Assembly: GCA_937925755.1 (NCBI GenBank)
Contig: CALAMX010000157.1
Location: 1 to 16,083 of the forward strand
From: an uncultured Burkholderiales bacterium
GTDB lineage: Bacteria; Pseudomonadota; Gammaproteobacteria; Burkholderiales; Thiobacillaceae
Reading direction: 5' to 3'
Length of the DNA: 16,083 nt
Of the stretch, positions 1 to 10,089 are shown piece after piece; within the stretch, counting starts at the first letter, position 1, and each line of letters begins with the position of its first letter. The translations under genes were made by a program, and so were the position numbers. The notes below the pieces were generated by a model. It ran no database searches. It was not told where the DNA came from and worked only from the letters and a program-made list of their open reading frames with translations.

Positions 1-1083
1 GTGCTGGAGGCGGTGATCGAGGCGGGTGCCAAGACACTCAACATTCCAGATACGGTGGGCTACAACCTGCCTTGGCAGTTCGGCGAACTGATCCGCGTGC
101 TGCGCGAACGCATCCCCAACTCGGACAAGGCCGTCTTCTCCGTGCATTGCCACAACGACCTAGGGCTGGCCGTGGCCAACTCGCTGGCCGCGGTGATGAA
201 CGGTGCGCGCCAGGTGGAGTGCACTATCAACGGCCTGGGTGAGCGGGCGGGTAACGCTGCGCTGGAGGAGATCGTCATGGCGGTGCGCACGCGCCAGGAC
301 GTCTTCCCCTGCGACACGCGGCTGGACACCACCCAGATCGTACCAGCGAGCCGTCTGGTGGCGGGCATCACGGGATTTGCCGTGCAGCCCAACAAGGCCA
401 TCGTCGGGGCCAACGCCTTCGCGCACGAGTCCGGCATCCATCAGGATGGTGTGCTCAAACACCGCGAGACCTACGAGATCATGCGCGCCGAGGACGTGGG
501 TTGGAGTGCCAACCGCATGGTGCTGGGCAAGCACTCGGGTCGTAACGCCTTCAAGACGCGGCTTGCCGAGCTGGGCATCGTGCTGGAGTCGGAGGAGGCA
601 TTAAACGCCGCCTTCGCCCGCTTCAAAGACCTCGCCGACAAGAAGCACGAGATCTTCGACGAGGACATCCATGCCCTGGTCTCCGACGAGGCGACCTTCG
701 CCCAGACCGATCGCTATAAGCTGGTGTCGCTCAAGGTTTGCTCCGAGACCGGCGAAATTCCACATGCCGTAGTGGTGCTCTCTGACAACGGTGAGGAACG
801 CCGCGCCGAGGCGGACGGTGGCGGGCCAGTGGACGCCTCGTTCAAGGCCATCGAGGCGATCGTCCAGTCCTCTGCCGACCTGCTGCTCTATTCGGTCAAC
901 AATATCACCACTGGTACCGACGCCCAGGGCGAGGTCACGGTTCGCCTCAACAAAGGCGGGCGCATCGTCAACGGCCAGGGGGCGGACACCGACATTGTCA
1001 TCGCCTCGGCCAAGGCCTATCTCAACGCGCTCAACAAGCTGATGAGCGGCGAGATGCGGGCGCATCCGCAGGTCACGCCCTGA
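1..1083 (+). CDS. leuA: 2-isopropylmalate synthase, 3' part (5' end outside window)
   Basis: LeuA condenses acetyl-CoA with 2-ketoisovalerate, the first committed step of leucine synthesis, in the cytosol. The 360 visible residues match the LeuA family throughout: the end of the TIM barrel with NIPDTVGY (residues 14-21), the metal-binding HCHNDLG (49-55; His49 and His51 are the ligand pair) and GLGERAGN (78-85). The linker motif GIHQDGVLKHRETYEIM (145-161) follows, then the C-terminal leucine-sensing domain (about 235-350). Family members run about 510 residues, so roughly 150 N-terminal residues lie left of the window. The reading frame is open at base 1, and the GTG there is an internal codon rather than a start. 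Stop is TGA. The gene converges on the cytochrome gene at 1174-1962. Leucine feedback inhibition is a family property. Identification is secure. Confidence 0.96.
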   Translation: MLEAVIEAGAKTLNIPDTVGYNLPWQFGELIRVLRERIPNSDKAVFSVHCHNDLGLAVANSLAAVMNGARQVECTINGLGERAGNAALEEIVMAVRTRQDVFPCDTRLDTTQIVPASRLVAGITGFAVQPNKAIVGANAFAHESGIHQDGVLKHRETYEIMRAEDVGWSANRMVLGKHSGRNAFKTRLAELGIVLESEEALNAAFARFKDLADKKHEIFDEDIHALVSDEATFAQTDRYKLVSLKVCSETGEIPHAVVVLSDNGEERRAEADGGGPVDASFKAIEAIVQSSADLLLYSVNNITTGTDAQGEVTVRLNKGGRIVNGQGADTDIVIASAKAYLNALNKLMSGEMRAHPQVTP

Positions 1084-1109
1084 GCAAAGGTCGGAAGACC
1101 GCGAACGGA

Positions 1110-1132
1110 GTGCCGGCGTTATGCGTCGGCAC
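1110..1132 (+). terminator. Hairpin downstream of leuA, possible terminator
   Basis: GTGCCGGCG (1110-1118) pairs with CGTCGGCAC (1124-1132) through nine positions, one of them G-T, around a 5-base loop TTATG. It lies 27 bases after the leuA stop. There is no T-run after it (GATTCTCC follows), so it is not a textbook intrinsic terminator. It could still serve as a pause site or 3'-end stabiliser. Confidence 0.4.
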
Positions 1133-1149
1133 GATTCTCCATCGGGGAC

Positions 1150-1174
1150 GGTCCGGATCGTCGCCGTCCGGACC
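1150..1174. terminator. Hairpin between the convergent leuA and cytochrome genes
   Basis: GGTCCGGA (1150-1157) and TCCGGACC (1167-1174) form a perfect 8-bp GC-rich stem with a 9-base loop. The right arm touches the last base of the cytochrome gene's TAG stop, so for that gene the hairpin starts directly at the stop codon. Neither strand shows a following T-run. Position and symmetry suggest a shared 3'-end structure for the convergent pair, but intrinsic termination is not proven. Confidence 0.4.
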
Positions 1175-1962
1175 TAGCCGTGCGATTCGCTCACGCTCAG
1201 CTTGGGTAGGCGACCCTCGTTCTCGGCGACTGCCTCAGGGACGTGGCCGAACCAAAGCTGCCACATGGAGATCAGCCACATGGCGGCGAAGGAGATGCCC
1301 ATCACACCGCCGGAGGCGATCACCACCCAGGCAAACCCGGCCCAGACTTTGGTGAGATACCAAGAGGCGACGTCGGTGATGAGCACGGCGAAAGGGGCAG
1401 CGATCAGCACGCATTTCAGCCAAAGCGGACGCACGTAGGCATGGGTGAAGATGTAGCCGACGATGAAGAAGATGAAGGTGATGGAAAAGAGGTGGATGTG
1501 CGACACCCGTACCAGAGTGGCGATGGTCATGCCGGTATCCTGTGCCGCAACGGCCTGGATGCCTTCCACCGTGGTCAGGTTGGGCAGATGGGGGTTGACC
1601 TCTGGGCTGTGACAGGCGATGCAATGTTCGTTGATGATCGGCTGTATGGTGCTTGCGATCAGTTCTGGCTTGGCCCCATCGTGCAGCCAGTCGAAGACGA
1701 TCTTCTTCTTGTTGGCAGGCAACATGTCCGACATGGGCCCGCGCAGCGCCGTCTCCAGCTTGGTCCCTTCGGGGTTGCCGCGATAGGCGATCATCAGGTC
1801 CTTGCCGGAGAGCATGGGGTCGCCGTCCTTGCCGGCATGCGATTCCCACACCTGGATCGTGGCCATGACATAGGCCAGACCGAAGGTGAGCAGGACCATG
1901 GTGAACAGCACCCGCACCGACATCGGTAGGTGGCGGAAGTAAATGATCTGGGTCGAGTTCAT
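1174..1962 (-). CDS. Membrane-anchored protein with one c-type haem site
   Basis: 262 residues beginning MNSTQIIYFR. One hydrophobic segment (about 17-36) is followed by a roughly 110-residue hydrophilic stretch with a single haem c attachment motif CIACH (114-118). Three more hydrophobic segments follow (about 157-175, 182-200, 208-235). The haem domain should face the periplasm, since c-type haem is attached there. His155, His157 and His174 at or in the membrane segments could be further ligands, but that is inference. The layout suggests a membrane electron carrier. I recall similar unnamed proteins in sulfur-oxidising bacteria, but cannot name a partner or substrate. The frame stays open to 2226. 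I chose 1962 because the upstream part reads through the AT-rich promoter at 1997-2025 and into the neighbouring gene and has no protein character. No strong ribosome-binding site is visible. It appears to be transcribed alone. Confidence 0.8.
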   Translation of the reverse strand: MNSTQIIYFRHLPMSVRVLFTMVLLTFGLAYVMATIQVWESHAGKDGDPMLSGKDLMIAYRGNPEGTKLETALRGPMSDMLPANKKKIVFDWLHDGAKPELIASTIQPIINEHCIACHSPEVNPHLPNLTTVEGIQAVAAQDTGMTIATLVRVSHIHLFSITFIFFIVGYIFTHAYVRPLWLKCVLIAAPFAVLITDVASWYLTKVWAGFAWVVIASGGVMGISFAAMWLISMWQLWFGHVPEAVAENEGRLPKLSVSESHG

Positions 1963-1996
1963 GGCAGCACGGATCCAGGCGCAAGAATGAGTCCAG

Positions 1997-2025
1997 AGTG
2001 TATTAATGGATTTTAATATCGTCAA
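1997..2025 (-). promoter_or_regulatory. Sigma-70 type promoter for the cytochrome gene
   Basis: Read on the minus strand, TTGACG (2025-2020; five of six -35 consensus bases) is followed after exactly 17 bases by TACACT (2002-1997; four of six -10 bases). The spacer is AT-rich in an otherwise GC-rich region. Transcription would start near 1990, giving a leader of about 28 bases to the ATG at 1962. This supports the start chosen for the cytochrome gene. By-eye call. Confidence 0.6.
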
Positions 2026-2083
2026 TTGGTTCTTGATGTTTACCGCGAGTAAAACGGGGTCAGGGGGAGGAAAACGAGGGGAA

Positions 2084-2437
2084 CTACTCAGACCTAAGCT
2101 TGACTGACAGTCTGAGGTAGAGTGCAGCAAAAAAGAAGAAACCCAGCGATAGCACCAGACTGGCCGTAGCCAGGACATAGGCCGGGGATGGGTCGCTCGC
2201 CAGGCGCACCACGGCCTCGAGTACATAAAGCCAGATCAGCAGGCCGGTCCAGCGGTAAGTGTAGGGTCGGCCTTGCATCAGGCCGCGCAGGGGGAGGAGC
2301 AGAGGCAGCACCTTGAGCGCCAACCAAGATCCGCCCGGCCGCAGCGGGGCAAGCCACAGCTCCCAGGCCAGGCCCAGCAGGATGAGGGCGATGATGCAGA
2401 ATAAGGCGCCCCACCGCGCCCAACTTAAGCGCGGCAT
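2084..2437 (-). CDS. DUF2069 family membrane protein
   Basis: 117 residues with four hydrophobic segments (about 10-30, 37-52, 62-80, 88-110) and very short polar ends, so almost wholly an inner-membrane protein. Length, segment pattern, the LPLLLPLRGLMQGRPYTYRW stretch (44-63) and position beside wrbA fit the DUF2069 family, whose function is unknown. The start ATG lies 13 bases inside the preceding flavin-protein gene. No clear Shine-Dalgarno sequence is visible, so translation is probably coupled to that gene. It is the third gene of a minus-strand wrbA operon. The family call rests on pattern and context. The membrane nature is certain. Confidence 0.75.
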   Translation of the reverse strand: MPRLSWARWGALFCIIALILLGLAWELWLAPLRPGGSWLALKVLPLLLPLRGLMQGRPYTYRWTGLLIWLYVLEAVVRLASDPSPAYVLATASLVLSLGFFFFAALYLRLSVKLRSE

Positions 2438-3123
2438 CGGCGGGCGAGCTCGACGAAGGCGGCGCGGGCCTGCTGGGCGTCAGCGATGGGCGCGGGGAAG
2501 TCGAAGCGCAGCAAGTGGCTGTCTGCCCTGATGTCGAAGCCGTCAGGGTCTATGCCGACCATTTCGACCGTCTTCGCCTGCACGCCGTGCACATGGCGGC
2601 AGTAGTCCCGCAGCGCCAGGCGGTGGTCGGTGTTCATGTGCTCGAGGATGTCGCCTTCCTGGGTCGCCAGCGCGCCCAGCGGCAGCAGATAGGCCTCGGG
2701 TTCGATCCAGTGGATACGACCGAAGCCGCCGATATAACGGATGCGGACGGGTTCTATTCGCCAGAAGGCGAAGTCGTGCATGGCGAAATAGTCCTGCGCC
2801 TGTGGGTGGTAGCGAAGGTAACGCGGGCCTACGCTGTCCTTGTCCGACAGGCGCTCGGCGCGGCCAACGACCGTCACGCGCCCGGTCGTCTGCATGTCCG
2901 GACTGAACGGCTGGACGAGCAGCGAGCAGCGCGCGTCGGCCTCGAGATTGCGCGTGTGCTCGGCTAGCTCGGAGATGAGGATGATCGGGCGGCCGGCATG
3001 GTCGAGCACATAAGGGGCGACAGAACCGAAGGGGTAGCCTGCGAGGCGCAGCGATAGGGTGGAAAGCACCGCTTGCTGCTGGCTGCGGGCGAGACGGCGG
3101 GCCTCGGTGCCGAGTTCGCTCAT
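2425..3123 (-). CDS. HugZ-like FMN-binding split-barrel protein with C-terminal DUF2470
   Basis: 232 residues. The N-terminal part (about 12-145) has the pyridoxamine-5'-phosphate-oxidase-like split-barrel pattern: LSLRLAGYPFGSVAPYVLD (23-41), HTRNLEADARCSLLV (56-70) and a GRVTVVGRAERL strand (81-92). The C-terminal part (about 155-229), starting EGDILEHMNTDHRLAL, is a DUF2470 domain. This two-part layout is that of HugZ/HutZ-type proteins. Some of these degrade or bind haem, while others are uncharacterised flavin proteins, so the substrate here is not known. Start at 3123 has GGTGA about six bases upstream. The frame continues to 3261, but the added residues overlap wrbA and lack family character. 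It lies 7 bases after wrbA and overlaps the DUF2069 gene by 13, implying one operon. Confidence 0.85.
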   Translation of the reverse strand: MSELGTEARRLARSQQQAVLSTLSLRLAGYPFGSVAPYVLDHAGRPIILISELAEHTRNLEADARCSLLVQPFSPDMQTTGRVTVVGRAERLSDKDSVGPRYLRYHPQAQDYFAMHDFAFWRIEPVRIRYIGGFGRIHWIEPEAYLLPLGALATQEGDILEHMNTDHRLALRDYCRHVHGVQAKTVEMVGIDPDGFDIRADSHLLRFDFPAPIADAQQARAAFVELARRCRA

Positions 3124-3130
3124 TGCGACA

Positions 3131-3724
3131 TCACCGTGACAGCCGCAGTGCGACCTCAGCGAGCCGCTTGCCGAGGGCAAAGGCGAGCCGTCGCTCTTCC
3201 TCGCTGATCGGCGCATCGCCGTTCGCACCCGCGTAGTGCGTGGGCCCATAGGGTGTGCCACCGCTGCGGGTGGCCGTGAGTTCCGGATGACTATAGGGCA
3301 GTCCCACGATCAGCATGCCGTGGTGCAGGAGCGGCAGCATCATGGACAAAAGCGTGGTCTCTTGGCCACCGTGCAGGCTGGCGGTGGAGGTGAATACCCC
3401 AGCCGGCTTGCCGGCGAGTGCCCCCTTGAGCCAGAGCCCGCTGGTGCCGTCCCAAAAGTATTTCATCGCCGCAGCCATGTTGCCAAAGCGGGTCGGTGAG
3501 CCCAGGGCGAGTCCGGCACATTCCTCCAGATCCTGGTGTGTCGCATAGGGGGCGCCCGTATCGGGCACAGGACGGATCGTACCTTCGATCTCCGCCGCGA
3601 CCTTGGGTACCGTGCGCAGGCGTGCCGCGCAGCCCGGCACGGCATCGACCCCGTGCGCGACATGGCGGGCGAGCTCCCGCACCGAGCCGTGTAGGCTGTA
3701 ATAAAGGACCAAGATCTCTTGCAT
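3131..3724 (-). CDS. wrbA: NAD(P)H:quinone oxidoreductase, WrbA type
   Basis: 197 residues, the usual WrbA length. The flavodoxin-like fold is seen from the N-terminal strand EILVLYYS (3-10) and the phosphate-binding loop SLHGSVREL (10-18). FMN-contact segments follow: GSPTRFGNM (76-84), FTSTASLHGGQETT (111-124) and GGTPYGPTHYAG (155-166). WrbA reduces quinones by two electrons with NAD(P)H, which avoids semiquinone formation, and acts as a cytosolic tetramer. The start at 3724 is supported by the exact family N-terminus and by AGGGAC just upstream. It heads the operon with the HugZ-like and DUF2069 genes and is divergent from sucC, with 103 bases between the starts. The frame extends to 3829 but would run through the palindrome region. 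Confidence 0.93.
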   Translation of the reverse strand: MQEILVLYYSLHGSVRELARHVAHGVDAVPGCAARLRTVPKVAAEIEGTIRPVPDTGAPYATHQDLEECAGLALGSPTRFGNMAAAMKYFWDGTSGLWLKGALAGKPAGVFTSTASLHGGQETTLLSMMLPLLHHGMLIVGLPYSHPELTATRSGGTPYGPTHYAGANGDAPISEEERRLAFALGKRLAEVALRLSR

Positions 3725-3796
3725 GTCCCTGCCCCAAGATTGCGATGGCACAATCCTACCGAATACGTGCGCGCGTGGCGACCGCCGACGGTTTGC

Positions 3797-3816
3797 TGCA
3801 AAATCGCGATTTTGCA
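3797..3816. promoter_or_regulatory. Perfect 20-bp palindrome between wrbA and sucC
   Basis: TGCAAAATCGCGATTTTGCA is identical on both strands. It ends 11 bases before the sucC ATG and 72 bases before the wrbA ATG. As DNA it is a plausible dimer-protein operator. As RNA it can form an 8-bp stem with a CGCG loop right in front of the sucC ribosome-binding site. It could instead be a dispersed short palindromic repeat. I saw no second copy in this window and cannot assign a regulator. Confidence 0.5.
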
Positions 3817-3827
3817 CGGGATGGGAC

Positions 3828-4987
3828 ATGAATCTGCACGAATATCAGGCAAAGTCGGTGCTCGCGCAGTACGGGGTGGGTGTCCCGCGCGGCGAGGTCA
3901 TCGAGGACACTAGTCAGTGTGCGGCGGCGCACGCGGCCGTTGGCGGGGGTCGCTGCGTGGTCAAGGCGCAGGTGCATGCCGGAGGACGCGGCAAGGCGGG
4001 CGGCGTGCGGCTGTGTCAGGGGCTTACTGAGCTTCAAGCGGCCGCGGGCGAGCTCTTGGGCAAGCGGCTCGTCACCGCGCAGAACGCCCCCGATGGCCAG
4101 CCGGTACAACGCCTGCTCGTCGAGGAGGCCTTGCCCATCGCCCGTGAACTCTACCTATCACTGACAGTGGATCGGGCCGCCGAGCGCATCGGCATCGTCG
4201 CCTCGGCCGTCGGTGGCATGGAGATCGAGACCCTTGCGGTTGAGGCACCGGAGAAGATACTACGCGAGACGGTGCATCCAGTTGTCGGCCTCATGGACTA
4301 TCAGGGGCGCAACCTCGCCTTCGCCCTGGGACTCACCGGCGGCCAGGTGGGCGCCTTCGTTCAGCTTCTGCGCCAGCTCTATCGCGTCTTCGTCGACAAG
4401 GACCTCGCCCTACTGGAGATCAATCCCCTGGTGCTGACGGCAGATGAGCGTCTGTTGCCGCTCGACTGCAAGATGGTGGTAGACGACAATGCCCTGTGGC
4501 GCCAGAAGCCCCTTGCGGCGCTGATGGACGCGAGCCAGCTCGACCCCAAGGAGGCGCAGGCACAGGCCCATGGCGTCAACTATATCGCCCTGGACGGCGA
4601 CATCGGCTGCATGGTCAACGGGGCGGGGCTGGCCATGGCGACCATGGACCTGATCCAGCTCGCGGGCGGGCGTCCCGCCAACTTCCTGGATGTCGGCGGC
4701 AGCGCGACCGCCGACTCGGTGGCCGAGGCGCTGCGCATCATCCTCGCCGACCCCAAGGTCAAGGCCATCCTCATCAACATCTTCGGTGGCATCGTGCGCT
4801 GTGATCTCATTGCCGAGGGGATCATCCAGGCGGTCTCTCGCGTGGGGGTCAAGGTTCCCGTGGTGGTGCGGCTGGAAGGGACACGGGCGGAGGAGGGGCG
4901 GGTGTTGCTCGCCGCCTCGGGGCTGTCCATCATTGCCGCCAATGACCTGACCGAGGCCGCAAGCCGCGTCGTCGAGGAGGCCAAGCG

Positions 4988-4991
<4 letters not shown>
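3828..4991 (+). CDS. sucC: Succinyl-CoA synthetase (ADP-forming) beta subunit
   Basis: 387 residues, the normal SucC length. The start MNLHEYQAK is the family hallmark and is preceded by GGGA. An ATP-grasp domain covers about residues 1-240, with VVKAQVHAGGRGKAGGV (44-60) in the nucleotide-binding part and LLEINPLVL near 195-203. The C-terminal ligase domain has FLDVGGSATADSV and the phosphate-binding NIFGGIVRCD (317-326). With SucD it interconverts succinyl-CoA plus ADP (or GDP) and phosphate with succinate, CoA and ATP (GTP) in the TCA cycle. Its TGA overlaps the sucD ATG by 4 bases, so the subunits are translationally coupled. An upstream in-frame ATG at 3723 is rejected because it would cross the palindrome and intergenic DNA. 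sucAB is not adjacent. Confidence 0.97.
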
Positions 4992-5871
<880 letters not shown>

Positions 5872-5875
<4 letters not shown>

Positions 5876-6309
5876 CGCGGGTGGATTTTTACTTCAACGC
5901 GCCTGACAAGCGGTCCGTGGCCTTGCGCCTGGCGGCTAAGGCTTACCAGGCGGGTCACAACACCCTTTTGTACACCACCGACGCGGCGCTCGCTGCCGAG
6001 CTCGACACTGCCCTGTGGACGCTGCAGCAGCTCGCCTTCATCCCCCACGTGCGCTGTGGGCATGCCCTCGCCGCCCAGACGCCGGTGCTGATCGGGGAGT
6101 GCATAGACGCACTCGCGGCCTGCGACGTGATCATCAACCTCGATGCACGACCACCCGAGGGTTTCAGCCGTTTCGAGCGGCTCATCGAGATCGTCGGCCT
6201 GGATGAAGAGGACCGCCGCCAGGCGCGCGGCCGTTACCGTTTTTTCCAAGAGCGGGGATATGCCCTGGAGACCCATGACCTGAGCCGGAGGTTGCACCAT
6301 GGCGGTTGA
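5872..6309 (+). CDS. holC: DNA polymerase III chi subunit
   Basis: 145 residues, close to the usual length of chi. The opening MTRVDFYFNAPD, the HNTLLYTTDAALAAELDTAL segment (29-48), FIPHVRCG (56-63), TPVLIG (69-74) and the DVIINLDARPPEGFSRFERL stretch (105-124) match the chi family. Chi is part of the clamp-loader complex at the replication fork and bridges the loader to single-strand binding protein. The start codon overlaps the sucD stop by 4 bases. The 3' end overlaps the next gene by 11 bases. A holC gene followed soon by valS is a common proteobacterial order, whereas its fusion to a sucCD operon is less usual. Confidence 0.92.
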
Positions 6310-6703
6310 CGATCAAGACATATTCGGCAAGATCGATGCCCTACTGGAGAAGCGTGCCGGCTTCGGCACGGATACAGTGCAACGGCACCTCGACGACGAT
6401 TTCCCCTTGCTGACCGAGGTGGTGCAGCCCCAGACGGGACAGGCATTCGTGCAAGAGCGGCGGCAAGGCGAGCGGCGGCAGGGCGATCGTCGGCAAGGCG
6501 ACCGACGCAAAGGTACACTCGGCCGGCTCGACATCCCGCGCTCCACCTTGACCGAAGAACAATTCAACCGTTTCCTGGCGGAAGTCGAACACAAGCTGGA
6601 AGACCTCTTCATCCGCCAGCAATTGCGCATCGAGGAGGCTATCCGTCGGGTGCTTTCGGCGCAGGGTGAAAATTGCCGAAGCGGGGCGTCGGACCCGTTA
6701 TAA
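6299..6703 (+). CDS. Unknown 134-residue protein with RRQG repeats, between holC and valS
   Basis: The start is well supported: GGAGG at 6287-6291 lies 7 bases before the ATG, and the gene overlaps holC by 11 bases, so it is coupled to it. The N-terminal part (1-20) looks helical. A short DDFPLLTEVV motif (33-42) is followed by four tandem 5-residue units of the type (E/D)RR(Q/K)G at 53-72. The C-terminal part (about 83-120, from TEEQFNRFLAEVEHKLEDLF) is a probable amphipathic helix or coiled coil. No signal peptide or membrane segment is seen. The FPLLTEVV motif and the holC-valS position recall small unknown proteins such as the DUF2486 group, but I cannot confirm membership. The arginine-rich middle could contact nucleic acid, which is inference. 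The TAA stop lies inside a TATAAT. Confidence 0.75.
   Translation: MAVDDQDIFGKIDALLEKRAGFGTDTVQRHLDDDFPLLTEVVQPQTGQAFVQERRQGERRQGDRRQGDRRKGTLGRLDIPRSTLTEEQFNRFLAEVEHKLEDLFIRQQLRIEEAIRRVLSAQGENCRSGASDPL
6455..6514 (+). repeat. Four tandem 15-bp units coding (E/D)RR(Q/K)G
   Basis: Four consecutive 15-base units in frame encode ERRQG, ERRQG, DRRQG and DRRKG. The DNA copies differ mostly at silent or conservative positions (cgg/cgt/cga, caa/cag/aaa). This suggests an old expansion kept for its charge pattern rather than a fresh slippage event. Confidence 0.85.
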
Positions 6704-6704
6704 T
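6673..6704 (+). promoter_or_regulatory. Possible promoter for valS
   Basis: A perfect -10 hexamer TATAAT sits at 6699-6704, overlapping the stop codon of the upstream gene. The nearest -35-like hexamer is TTGCCG at 6673-6678, but the spacing is 20 bases, longer than the preferred 16-18. If used, transcription would begin near 6711 and give valS a leader of about 255 bases. The isolated consensus -10 in GC-rich DNA is suggestive rather than conclusive. Confidence 0.4.
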
Positions 6705-6965
6705 CCGGCCCTTGTATGGCATCGCGCCGTCCTCCACGGCGAATGCGTCCCCATCCGCGACCCCCAGAAGCGTAGCGTGTCACTGCTATCCCTGCGAATG
6801 GGATTGAATGTCGTGCAAGTGGCGCCAAAGCTTGACCTTCGGGGAAGGATCATGGAACAAACATGGTGACATTCATGCTCTGAGGTGGCATCGCCATGTT
6901 CGTTGGGTTCGATCAGGCCGTGCACGACGAACTTCCATTCTGGATAACCGAAATTGTTCATCATC
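6705..6965. other. Leader region before valS with competing hairpins
   Basis: About 260 bases with no convincing gene and visibly lower GC than the flanking coding DNA. AACATGGTGA (6860-6869) can pair with TCGCCATGTT (6891-6900) over ten positions with one G-T pair. GTTCGT (6898-6903) can pair with ACGAAC (6927-6932). The two share bases 6898-6900, so they are mutually exclusive. A minus-strand open frame crosses this region and continues into valS. I do not recognise its product and treat it as chance or a remnant. No T-run or T-box sequence is seen. Confidence 0.35.
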
Positions 6966-9704
<2,739 letters not shown>

Positions 9705-9714
9705 AGGCGGCGAC

Positions 9715-10089
9715 ATGAACTGGGGCAGACAATTGCGCGAACTGGCCGCGTCGATGCGCACGGCGCGGTTCTGGTACACCATCATCGGCATCGTCTGCGC
9801 TCTGCTCGTTTGGGTCTATCTCTTTTACCTCGCCGTCAAACACCTGGACACCAGCCTGTCCATGCACTCGACCTTCTGTGGCAGCCACGACGAGCGCAAC
9901 CGGCACATCCTCGTTTTGGTCCTCCTGACGCCGCTGTTCCTGGTGGGGCTCATTGGGGTGATCGGGGAATGGATACAGTTCATCGAGGGCCGTCACAAGG
10001 GACGCCGGGTGCCGCTCAAGTATCTGGTACTGTTCTTGGTCCTGATGCAAGTCACAGGGCTGGGCATCCTCATCGCCCTGGACTGTTGA
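9715..10089 (+). CDS. Unknown small membrane protein with three predicted helices
   Basis: 124 residues, not recognised. Hydrophobic segments at about 19-41 (WYTIIGIVCALLVWVYLFYL), 64-86 (HILVLVLLTPLFLVGLIGVI) and 102-121 indicate three membrane spans. The loop between the first two holds CGSHDERNR (55-63), and a basic EGRHKGRRVPLKY stretch (91-103) precedes the third. By the positive-inside rule the basic loop should be cytoplasmic. The start is chosen 10 bases after the valS stop with AAAGGCGG just upstream, so it probably shares the valS transcript. Its last 20 bases overlap the end of the convergent gene at 10070. No enzymatic motif is visible. Confidence 0.7.
   Translation: MNWGRQLRELAASMRTARFWYTIIGIVCALLVWVYLFYLAVKHLDTSLSMHSTFCGSHDERNRHILVLVLLTPLFLVGLIGVIGEWIQFIEGRHKGRRVPLKYLVLFLVLMQVTGLGILIALDC

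Noticed and set aside
2012..2025. FNR/ANR-like box (TTGAC-N4-TTAAA on the minus strand) at the cytochrome promoter
   Set aside because: The second half-site departs from ATCAA and the position overlaps the -35 element rather than the usual activator location.
2050..2075. GGGGTCAGG-type stretch resembling REP-associated repeats downstream of the DUF2069 gene
   Set aside because: Only a short match from memory, no paired copy in the window, and only a 5-bp stem nearby.
1963..2226. Longer N-terminus for the cytochrome protein (88 extra residues)
   Set aside because: It would read through the promoter and into the DUF2069 gene, and the residues have no domain or signal character.
3723..3827. 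Upstream ATG in frame with sucC
   Set aside because: The family N-terminus MNLHEYQAK begins at 3828, and the extra part translates the palindrome and wrbA start region.
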